This document shows, piece by piece, positions 1 to 7,529 of a DNA stretch of 64,000 nucleotides. How positions within the stretch are numbered: position 1 is the stretch's first letter; each line of letters begins with the position of its first letter. The notes beneath the pieces are model-generated. The model made no database searches and had not been told where the DNA came from. It saw only the letters and a program-made list of their open reading frames with translations. Origin of the DNA: UMGS1668 sp035447605. Its GTDB lineage: Bacteria; Bacillota; Clostridia; Oscillospirales; Ruminococcaceae. The stretch is from the NCBI GenBank assembly GCA_035447605.1, contig DAOTHJ010000008.1, positions 1-64,000 on the forward strand, written 5' to 3'. The translations under genes and the position numbers were made by a program.

Positions 1-2
1 TG

Positions 3-779
3 CCTTTTTCACACCCATATTTTTTTAGTCTCTATATAACAGCGGGAAATCCGCCCTTCAACCTCAAAAACTGGCGTGGCGAAGATGAACTCACCGATGA
101 CGCCCGATGGAGCGGCTATGGCCTGCCTCCGGTGAGCAATGCCAACTATGCGTGGATTCTTCATATGCTTTCCAAGCTCGACCAGACAAATGGCATTGCC
201 GGATTCCTTCTTGCCAATGGCGCTCTGGGCGCTGAAGGCGATGAAGGCGCTATTCGGGAAATGCTCATCACAAACAATAAAGTTGAGGCCATTTTCGTTC
301 TGCCCCGTGAAATGTTTTATTCCACAGATATCAGCGTGACGCTCTGGATTATCAACAACAACAAACACGCCCGTGTGCTCAACGGCAGAAATGTACGTGA
401 ACGCTCGGAAGAAGTGCTCTTTGTCGATCTGCGCCGCTGGACGCAAAACACCTACGACAAGGGATATATCATGTTCAGCCCGGAGCAGATACAGGAAATT
501 ATTGTGCTCTATCAAAAGTGGCAGAGCATTGACTTCGATGCTGCAACATTTGATATTCCGGAATACTGCTGCAGCGTCAAGAAGGATAAACTCGCAGGTA
601 CTGGCTATTCGCTCGTACCCTCTAAATATATTGAGTTTGTAGACAGAGACCTTGGCATTGATTATGAGTCCGAGATGGCGCGGATTCAGGAAACAATGCG
701 AACTCTTATTGCGGATGAAAAGGAATCTCAGGCCAAACTGGAACAGGCTTTCAGGGGGATCGGCTATGGGATTGAGTAA
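3..779 (+). CDS. hsdM: Type I restriction-modification methyltransferase subunit HsdM, 3' part
   Basis: C-terminal part of the N6-adenine methyltransferase subunit of a type I R-M complex, which with HsdS methylates the host's recognition sites. The reading frame is open from base 3. The catalytic motif NPPF (AGNPPFNLKNW) appears at about bases 43-75, followed by family-typical sequence such as SNANYAWILHMLSKL and GFLLANGAL. The N-terminal SAM-binding part lies left of the window. The roughly 14 codons before NPPF (ending SLYITAG) do not look like the usual lead-in, so the gene may be broken just there or the sequence may start at a rearrangement; this cannot be settled from 14 codons. The stop overlaps the hsdS start by 14 bases, as expected for an hsdMSR operon. 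Identity of the family is secure; intactness is not. Confidence 0.85.
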   Translation, partial: PFSHPYFFSLYITAGNPPFNLKNWRGEDELTDDARWSGYGLPPVSNANYAWILHMLSKLDQTNGIAGFLLANGALGAEGDEGAIREMLITNNKVEAIFVLPREMFYSTDISVTLWIINNNKHARVLNGRNVRERSEEVLFVDLRRWTQNTYDKGYIMFSPEQIQEIIVLYQKWQSIDFDAATFDIPEYCCSVKKDKLAGTGYSLVPSKYIEFVDRDLGIDYESEMARIQETMRTLIADEKESQAKLEQAFRGIGYGIE

Positions 780-1887
780 ATATCAAATTGGTAAGCTAAT
801 CGAAATAGTTGATGAGCGTAATACTGAAGGTTTCACGAGATTCTATGGAATAAATATCAACAAGGAGTTCATGCCGACTGTTGCCAACACAGACAACCTT
901 GATGAGAAAAAATATAAGGTCGTTCGAAAAAACCGTTTTGTCTACAGCGGAATGCAGACCGGACGTGATGAGTGTATCAGGATTGGGCTTTACATGCGGG
1001 AAGATCCTATCATAGTGTCTCCTGCGTATACGACATTTGAAGTAATAGCGCCAGACATCATTCTTCCAGAATACTTGTTTATGTTGTTCCTATCGAAAGA
1101 GAAAGACCGTCTTGGCTGGTTTTTAAGCGATAGCAGCATTCGTTCTAATCTTGATTGGGATAGATTTTGTGAAATCAAACTTGAACTGCCGGATACCACT
1201 ATCCAGCAGAAGTATGTCGATTTATATATGGCAATAAGAGAAAATCAAAGGTCATTGACAACTGGGCTTGACGATCTACGTTTATCATGTGGAGCTTTCA
1301 TTGCAAAACATTGCAGACCAATAAAGCCTACCCCGCTTGGCGAATTAATTCAAATTATTGATGAAAGAAATTCTGATGATGAGCAGCTTGACTACTATGG
1401 CATCAATATAAATAAGGAAATCATGCCTACTGTAGCAACAACAGATAATCTGGATTCAAACAAGTATAAGATTATCAGGAAATATAGGTTTGTCTTTAGT
1501 GGGATGCAGACTGGTCGTGATGAGTGTATTCGGGTTGGACTGTACACAAATGATACCCCGGTTATGGTTTCTCCTGCATATACAACCTTTGAGGTGATAG
1601 ATACAGAGCGCATTCTGCCAGAATATCTCTTTCTGCTGTTTTTAAATCCTGAAATGGATAGATATGGGTGGTTCTTGAGCGACGGCAGTATTCGTTCGAA
1701 TCTGGATTGGAAAAGATTTTGTGAAATTGGCGTCAAAATTCCAAAAATGCCAATACAACAAGACATTGTTGATATTTTTGCTGTGTACAATCTCCGAAAA
1801 GAATTAGCCCAAAAAATGTCGGAAATACAACGGTCGATTTGTCCAATTCTCATTAAAGGAGCATTGGAAGAAGCAAAGAAAAAGTGA
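766..1887 (+). CDS. hsdS: Type I restriction specificity subunit HsdS with duplicated target-recognition domain
   Basis: DNA-recognition subunit of the type I complex. The ATG at 766 is preceded by AGGGGGA at a good distance and gives 373 residues, a normal HsdS length; a longer upstream reading would run into hsdM. HsdS normally has two different target-recognition domains separated by helices, each reading one half of an asymmetric bipartite site. Here the two halves (residues ~5-165 and ~187-345) are close copies: both contain YGININKE, MPTVA-TDNLD, FSGMQTGRDECIR/YSGMQTGRDECIR, VSPAYTTFEVI, GWFLSD and SIRSNLDW. DNA differs mostly at third positions, so the duplication is not recent. A helical spacer with the conserved IQQ...V-RENQRS pattern follows each half. 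Two like domains predict a palindromic or near-palindromic split target. It overlaps hsdM and is followed within about ten bases by hsdR. Confidence 0.88.
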   Translation: MGLSKYQIGKLIEIVDERNTEGFTRFYGININKEFMPTVANTDNLDEKKYKVVRKNRFVYSGMQTGRDECIRIGLYMREDPIIVSPAYTTFEVIAPDIILPEYLFMLFLSKEKDRLGWFLSDSSIRSNLDWDRFCEIKLELPDTTIQQKYVDLYMAIRENQRSLTTGLDDLRLSCGAFIAKHCRPIKPTPLGELIQIIDERNSDDEQLDYYGININKEIMPTVATTDNLDSNKYKIIRKYRFVFSGMQTGRDECIRVGLYTNDTPVMVSPAYTTFEVIDTERILPEYLFLLFLNPEMDRYGWFLSDGSIRSNLDWKRFCEIGVKIPKMPIQQDIVDIFAVYNLRKELAQKMSEIQRSICPILIKGALEEAKKK

Positions 1888-1897
1888 GGTGAATACC

Positions 1898-4800
1898 GTG
1901 GGCAACGAATTTACAGAGGCCGAACTGGAACTTGCCATTATTGAACTCTTTAGGCGGCAGGACTATCTTTACGAAAACGGCGAACTTATGCACCGCCTGT
2001 TCGATGATGTCCTTATGGAAGATGACCTAAAGGCGTACCTCATGGCCGAGTATATTGATGAACATCTGACCGATAACGAGGTTGAGACCATCATCAACAC
2101 AATTAAGCTCGTTCCGGCCCGCCCGCTCTACAGTGGGAATAAAGAGGTGTTCCGGCTTATTAACAGCGGCTTCTCGCTTGCCCGCGATGATACCTCACTG
2201 CCAAGTTTACACATTGCCCTCATTGACTTTGAGAATGAAGAGAATAACATTTTTAAAGTCGTGAACCAGTATTCCGTTCAGGGTAGCGCACTCCGCCGCC
2301 CTGATCTGCTGTTGTTTATTAACGGCATTCCGTTGTGCATCTGTGAATTTAAATCAGCCATCAAAGAGGAAACGACCATTGTAGATGCCTGGACGCAGGT
2401 AACTGTGCGGTATCGCAGAGATATTCCGGAGCTACTCAAATATTGTTCTCTGGTTATGATAACAGACGGCGCAAATTCTAAAATGGGTTCAATTTTCACG
2501 CCGTATGAGTATTTCTACGCTTGGAAAAAGGTTAACGACGGAGAACCCTACAAAGATGGTATCGGCTCACTCTTAACTATGCTTGAAGGCGCATTTACGA
2601 AAGAGCGTATAATACGCATACTGAATGATTTTATCTATTACCCTGATAACGATGATAAGGAAACGGCTGTTGTTTGCCGGTATCCGCAGTTCTTTGCCGC
2701 ATATAAGATGATGGAGAGCATCAAGGAGCATCTCCGCCCAGAGGGCGACGGCAAAGGCGGCACCTACTTTGGCGCGACCGGCTGTGGCAAGACTTATACC
2801 ATGCTGTTTCTATCACGGTTGCTCATGCTTCGGGACAGCGGCACATTCAACAACCCCACTATCATAGTCATTGAAGACAGGGACGATCTTGATACACAAA
2901 CTTCAGAGCTATTTTCTGCTTCGAAAACTTTCCTTAACGACGAAAATGTCCGCAGCATCGAAAGCCGGCAGGATATGAAGGACGCGCTCGGCGTTTCCCA
3001 AAGCGGTGGCGTATATATAACTACGATTCAAAAATTCTGTGAGTCGACCGGTCTGTTGTCCGAACGCAATAATATCATTTGCATTTCGGATGAGGCCCAT
3101 CGTACCCAAACAAATGTAGGATCAAAGTTAAAAGTCACAGAGAAAGGTATAGAACGCACGTATGGCTTTGCCAAATATCTGCGAGACTCTTTCCCGAATG
3201 CGACTTATGTTGGCTTTACCGGTACTCCGGTGGATGAAACTCTGGCTGTATTTGGCGGCATTGTAGATTCATATACAATGCGGGAATCTTGCGAAGACGA
3301 AATCACTGTTGGAATTGCTTATGAGCCGCGCCTTGCCCGCGTCATTCTCAATGAGGCTGAAGCCAAGGTAATACAGAAATACTACGAGCAATGTACCGAG
3401 GAAGGCAGCACCGATGAGCAGGTTGAGGCCAGCAAAAAGGCCATGACGAAGATGCGTAAGCTACTTTCCAATCCAGAGCGTATCCACCGTTTGGCTGCTG
3501 ACATCGTTACCCACTATGAGGCACTGTGTGCCGAAAAACCCGAAATTGTGCAAAAAGCAATGATTGTATGCAGCGACCGACCTCTTGCATATGAAGTATG
3601 GAAAGAGATCGTCCAACTCCGTCCCGAATGGAATGAACCTTTACGCAGCGACCATGAGGAGGATTTGACACCGGAGGAACTGCACAAATTAATACCGCTT
3701 GAGCGTATAAAAATTGTAGCGACCCGTGACAAGGATGATGATCCGGCGCTCTATGAAATGCTCGGCGCGGATGAATACCGCAAGAAGCTTGACAAGCAAT
3801 TTAAAAACAATAATTCCAACTTCCGCATAGCAATCGTTGTGGATATGTGGATTACGGGCTTTGATGTACCTTCTCTGGCGGTTATATACATAGACAAGCC
3901 TATTCAGAAGCACACGCTGATCCAGACAATTTCACGTGTCAATCGTGTGTTTCCCGGCAAATCGCAAGGTTTGATCGTTGATTACATCGGCATCAAGGAT
4001 GATATGCTCAAGGCGCTAAAAACCTATGGAGGAGATGGCCCGGTCGATAATATTGAAGCGACCCTCCGTATCTTTAGAAATCAACTTGACTTGCTCAACA
4101 AGCTCATGATTAAGTTTGATGCCTTCAAGTTCTATTCTGGAGAACCGCTTGATCGTCTTATATGTTTGAACCGCGCCGCTGAGTATGTCCAGCTTTCCAA
4201 GGAACTGGAGCTTCGATACATGGACATATCCCGTAAAATGAAAGCGGCTTACGAAATATGCGCTCCTTCAGGCGAATTATCAGAAGATGAAATCAATAAG
4301 GCTCAGTTTTATTTGGCGGTGCGCTCTATCATCTATAAGCAAACCAGAGGACATGCGCCGGATACCGAGACAATGAACCGTCATGTGGAAAGTATGGTTG
4401 CGGCTGCGATCACCTGCACTGGTGTGGAAAACATCGTAAATGCCGGTGAGCCGGAGGAGTTATTTGGAGATGCCCTAACACAGCAGCTTGCCGAAGTTCA
4501 CATGCCTATAAGCAAATTTAATGCGTTGTTAAAGCTCCTACGAAAGGCTATCTCCAGCTATGGGCGCATTAACAAAGTCAAAGCGATCGAATTTGATAAA
4601 CGCCTGCGCGAGGTTGTCGACAAATATAATAACCGCGATAGGCTTGTATTTACCAGTGGTGTCGTTGAAGATTTTGTCAACAATCTATCAGACGAAATAA
4701 TCAATATTATCAACGAGCTACATAAAGATAAGACCTCGTTTGAGAATATGGGGATTTCATTCGAGGAGAAAGCATTTTACGATATTCTGGTAAAAGTTCG

Positions 4801-5041
4801 TGATGATCATGGTTTCAAATATGACGACAATAAGTGCGTAATTTTGGCTAAGAAAATCAAAGAGCTTGTGGATGAAAAATCAAAGTACACCGATTGGTCG
4901 GTGCGGGATGATATAAAGAATCAGCTTAACATGGATTTGACTGTGTTACTCTATAAAAACGACTACCCGCCAGATTGGGATGAGGAAGTATTTACACAGG
5001 TCATGGCACAGGCCGAAAATTTCAAAAGATACACAGAATAA
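1898..5041 (+). CDS. hsdR: Type I restriction enzyme motor/endonuclease subunit HsdR
   Basis: ATP-dependent DNA translocase and nuclease of the type I complex; it cuts unmethylated DNA away from the recognition site. About 1047 residues, the usual HsdR size. An N-terminal PD-(D/E)xK nuclease is visible near residues 130-155 (RPDLLLF ... CEFKSA). The SF2 motor follows: Walker A GATGCGKTYT near 293, DEAH (SDEAHRTQ) near 398, motif III GFTGTPV, and a second RecA domain with TGFDVPSLAVIYIDKP and QTISRVNRVFPGK. The C-terminal ~350 residues are helical. I chose the GTG at 1898 because AGGTGA sits 6 bases upstream; an in-frame GTG at 1889 would start inside that ribosome site. Downstream, the DUF262 gene begins almost immediately, so the four genes look co-transcribed. 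All key motifs are present, so the subunit should be active if hsdM is. Confidence 0.93.
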   Translation: MGNEFTEAELELAIIELFRRQDYLYENGELMHRLFDDVLMEDDLKAYLMAEYIDEHLTDNEVETIINTIKLVPARPLYSGNKEVFRLINSGFSLARDDTSLPSLHIALIDFENEENNIFKVVNQYSVQGSALRRPDLLLFINGIPLCICEFKSAIKEETTIVDAWTQVTVRYRRDIPELLKYCSLVMITDGANSKMGSIFTPYEYFYAWKKVNDGEPYKDGIGSLLTMLEGAFTKERIIRILNDFIYYPDNDDKETAVVCRYPQFFAAYKMMESIKEHLRPEGDGKGGTYFGATGCGKTYTMLFLSRLLMLRDSGTFNNPTIIVIEDRDDLDTQTSELFSASKTFLNDENVRSIESRQDMKDALGVSQSGGVYITTIQKFCESTGLLSERNNIICISDEAHRTQTNVGSKLKVTEKGIERTYGFAKYLRDSFPNATYVGFTGTPVDETLAVFGGIVDSYTMRESCEDEITVGIAYEPRLARVILNEAEAKVIQKYYEQCTEEGSTDEQVEASKKAMTKMRKLLSNPERIHRLAADIVTHYEALCAEKPEIVQKAMIVCSDRPLAYEVWKEIVQLRPEWNEPLRSDHEEDLTPEELHKLIPLERIKIVATRDKDDDPALYEMLGADEYRKKLDKQFKNNNSNFRIAIVVDMWITGFDVPSLAVIYIDKPIQKHTLIQTISRVNRVFPGKSQGLIVDYIGIKDDMLKALKTYGGDGPVDNIEATLRIFRNQLDLLNKLMIKFDAFKFYSGEPLDRLICLNRAAEYVQLSKELELRYMDISRKMKAAYEICAPSGELSEDEINKAQFYLAVRSIIYKQTRGHAPDTETMNRHVESMVAAAITCTGVENIVNAGEPEELFGDALTQQLAEVHMPISKFNALLKLLRKAISSYGRINKVKAIEFDKRLREVVDKYNNRDRLVFTSGVVEDFVNNLSDEIINIINELHKDKTSFENMGISFEEKAFYDILVKVRDDHGFKYDDNKCVILAKKIKELVDEKSKYTDWSVRDDIKNQLNMDLTVLLYKNDYPPDWDEEVFTQVMAQAENFKRYTE

Positions 5042-5053
5042 ATGAGGGATAAT

Positions 5054-6871
5054 ATGAGCACAGCATATGATAAATATACAGTTACGCAGTATTCGGTGAA
5101 TTCTATCCTCGGCTATATTGAGGCTGATGACATTGCCATTCCTGAAATTCAGCGCCCATTCGTGTGGAAGGCCACGCAGGTACGCGATTTAATAGATTCG
5201 CTTTATAACGGCTATCCTACCGGGTATTTGATTATCTGGCAGAATCCAAATGTCCGCCTAAAGAACGGTAAAGAAGCCGTCGGCAAGAAGGTGCTTATCG
5301 ACGGTCAGCAGCGTGTGACTGCAATTATGACGGCTATTGCCGGGCATGAAATTTTGACTGATGACTATGAGGAACGAGTCATTAAAATTGCTTTTAATCC
5401 ACTGGCGGTGGAAGAAGGCGAGCGTTTTGCCGTTCAAACACCAGCACACCTAAATAGCAAGTTTTGGATTCCCGATATTGCCGAAGTGTTTAAGAACAGT
5501 TTTTCTACCAGAAAGTTTATTAATCAATACCTTGCGGATAACCCGGAGGCGGATGAGAATGTGGTTGATCAAGCAATTACGCAGCTGCTATCTATTAAAA
5601 GCTGTCAGCTTGGCGCGATAATCCTTGTTCCGCAACTCGATATAAGCGAAGTAACAGAGATTTTTGTCCGAATTAACTCACAAGGTAAGCGTCTAAATGA
5701 ATCCGACTTTGCTATGTCAAAAATCGCAGCAGACGAACGCTATGGCGGCAATATGCTCCGAAAGGCTATTGACTACTTCTGTCATCTGGCCGTTGACCCC
5801 GCTTTCTACACACTGCTTTCAACCATTGACAAGGACTTTATGGGAAGCAAATACGCGACAAAGCTCCGCTGGCTTAAGGACGATAGTGAGGACATCTATA
5901 ACCCGGACTATAACGATATGTTACGTGTATCTTTTATGCACACTTTCGGTCGTGGAAAGCTCGGCGACCTTGTGAGTTTGCTTTCTGGGCGTGACTTTGT
6001 CGACCGGAAATTCAAAGAGGAAATTGCAGAGGAAAGTTTCTCGCGCCTTGGCGTCGGTGTCCTCAATTTCATGAACCAATATAATTTTGAGCAGTTTATC
6101 TTGGCAATCAAATCAGCAGGGTTTAGATCATCGAAGCTGCTCAACTCAAAAATGACGCTTGATTTCGCCTATACCCTGTATCTGCTGTTACAGCAAACTG
6201 GCGAAGTGCCAAAAACACTTATAAAGAAGTACATACAAAAATGGTTTGTGCTCTCTACGCTTACGAGCCGCTATATTGGTTCTCCAGAATCGCAAATGGA
6301 CAGAGACCTGCGTGGAATAGCGGCAAAAGGCTTTTTACCGTTTTTTGAAGAAAACGAGGCCGCCATGCTTTCCGACACGTTCTGGGATGTTCGCCTCGTG
6401 CAAAACCTTGAAACGTCGTCCATTAGCAGCCCATTCTTTAACACCTTCATTGCTGCACAGGTATTTTCAGGTGACCGCTCATTGCTTTCCATCAGTTCCC
6501 GCGTGTTTGACCTGATTGGAGCAGGCGACGTCCATCATATTTTTCCGCGTGAATATCTGAAGAAGAACGGTATCGAAGACAAATCCGTCTACAATCAAGT
6601 GGCCAACTATACTTATCTCGATACCAGCGTTAATATTGTTGTCGGGGAAAGAGCTCCTAATGACTACTTTTCGGCGGCATTGATGCAATGCGGCACAGGC
6701 GAACAAGTTGTTGGAACAATTACTGATGAGGCCACTTTTTTTGAAAATCTCACTATCAATTGCATTCCTCGTAATGTAATCAGTATGACAGCAAATGATT
6801 ATTCCGACTTCCTTCTAGAACGTCGGAGGCAAATGGCACAGCGAATTAAAAAGTACTATTTTGCACTATGA
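5054..6871 (+). CDS. DUF262/HNH protein, GmrSD-like type IV restriction factor
   Basis: Probable nuclease of the DUF262 group, whose members include GmrS/GmrD type IV enzymes that act on modified phage DNA. The N-terminal ParB-like DUF262 fold is marked by IPEIQRPFVW near residue 30 and by IDGQQRVTA near residue 80, a motif shown in the family to bind or hydrolyse nucleotides. The C-terminal part has HHIFPREYL near residue 495 followed by N-x-x-NYTYLD and a further Asn, the HNH-type DUF1524 pattern. About 605 residues. The ATG at 5054 has GAGGGAT upstream; an ATG at 5042 directly after the hsdR stop is less well placed. It follows hsdR with no promoter between and ends before a strong terminator. 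A type IV-like enzyme beside type I R-M would cover phages that evade restriction by base modification; that pairing is inference. Confidence 0.85.
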   Translation: MSTAYDKYTVTQYSVNSILGYIEADDIAIPEIQRPFVWKATQVRDLIDSLYNGYPTGYLIIWQNPNVRLKNGKEAVGKKVLIDGQQRVTAIMTAIAGHEILTDDYEERVIKIAFNPLAVEEGERFAVQTPAHLNSKFWIPDIAEVFKNSFSTRKFINQYLADNPEADENVVDQAITQLLSIKSCQLGAIILVPQLDISEVTEIFVRINSQGKRLNESDFAMSKIAADERYGGNMLRKAIDYFCHLAVDPAFYTLLSTIDKDFMGSKYATKLRWLKDDSEDIYNPDYNDMLRVSFMHTFGRGKLGDLVSLLSGRDFVDRKFKEEIAEESFSRLGVGVLNFMNQYNFEQFILAIKSAGFRSSKLLNSKMTLDFAYTLYLLLQQTGEVPKTLIKKYIQKWFVLSTLTSRYIGSPESQMDRDLRGIAAKGFLPFFEENEAAMLSDTFWDVRLVQNLETSSISSPFFNTFIAAQVFSGDRSLLSISSRVFDLIGAGDVHHIFPREYLKKNGIEDKSVYNQVANYTYLDTSVNIVVGERAPNDYFSAALMQCGTGEQVVGTITDEATFFENLTINCIPRNVISMTANDYSDFLLERRRQMAQRIKKYYFAL

Positions 6872-6994
6872 TAATTCAAAATGTCTGGAAAGGGGTATTT
6901 ATACTTAATTTTCAGGAGAGCTGAAACATTTTGGCTTTACTCCCAATTGATTTCGGCTTTGACGATGATGAGAATATATGCGGGAATTATCTGA

Positions 6995-7040
6995 ATAAAG
7001 CAGGGCCGGGAAACTGGCCCTGCTTTATATCTCTTTTTCA
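6995..7040 (+). terminator. Rho-independent terminator after the R-M/DUF262 operon
   Basis: A perfect 13-bp stem (6995-7007 with 7016-7028, ATAAAGCAGGGCC) with an 8-base loop is followed by a T-rich tail. It separates the R-M operon from the helicase/ATPase pair, so the latter needs its own promoter. Confidence 0.88.
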
Positions 7041-7139
7041 GACGGAGGAATAGGGGTGATAAAACCCAACAAAACCAAAAACGAAAATCGTTTATGTAAA
7101 ATATGTATGGATATTAATGCACCAAGAAACAAGTATTTG

Positions 7140-7167
7140 TTGAATTATATGAAAATATCTATATAAT
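7140..7167 (+). promoter_or_regulatory. Candidate sigma-A promoter for the helicase/ATPase pair
   Basis: TTGAAT at 7140-7145, a 16-base spacer and a perfect TATAAT at 7162-7167. It is the best promoter match between the upstream terminator and the helicase gene. The start would lie near 7174. Confidence 0.5.
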
Positions 7168-7232
7168 GGGAAATAATAGGAAAACAAATTACAATATATA
7201 CTTTCATGGAATTGCATAAGTATTTTCATTAG

Positions 7233-7274
7233 GTCCCATTTACCAAATTCATATCGGTACTTGGCAAATGGGAC
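7233..7274. promoter_or_regulatory. Inverted repeat in the leader of the helicase gene
   Basis: GTCCCATTTACCAA (7233-7246) and TTGGCAAATGGGAC (7261-7274) pair at 13 of 14 positions around a 14-base loop. Weaker outer pairing (TTTTCATT with AATGAAA) extends the stem. No T-run follows, so it is more likely an operator or an RNA structure than a terminator. Position is about 65 bases after the predicted transcription start. Confidence 0.5.
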
Positions 7275-7529
7275 GGTATACAATGAAATAGTAACCATAA
7301 TAACATATGTCATCCTATTTTTTTTATCTGGGGGATCACAGAACTGCTGATTTGATTGGAGCCATAAATTAAGAAGACTTATAGCATGCGAGGAAAACAT
7401 TTTAAAAAATAGCTGAGAGAATTTCAAAGTTTTTCATTGCTGATATTGCGAGAACATTTAGCTACGTAGAGCAGTATTATTAATCTTTGTCTCCGAAGGT
7501 AGTTCAAAAGAGAAAGAGAGAAATCATCA

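Larger units (their letters stand above)
6872..7529 (+). other. Intergenic region: terminator plus long AT-rich leader of the helicase gene
   Basis: 658 bases without a convincing long gene. The left part ends the R-M operon at the terminator 6995-7040. A TTG at about 6931 with AGGAGAG upstream opens a 40-codon frame that reads through the terminator stem; I see no homology and treat it as doubtful. The right part is very AT-rich, with a promoter at 7140-7167 and an inverted repeat at 7233-7274, leaving a transcribed leader of about 350 bases before the helicase gene at 7530. Confidence 0.6.
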
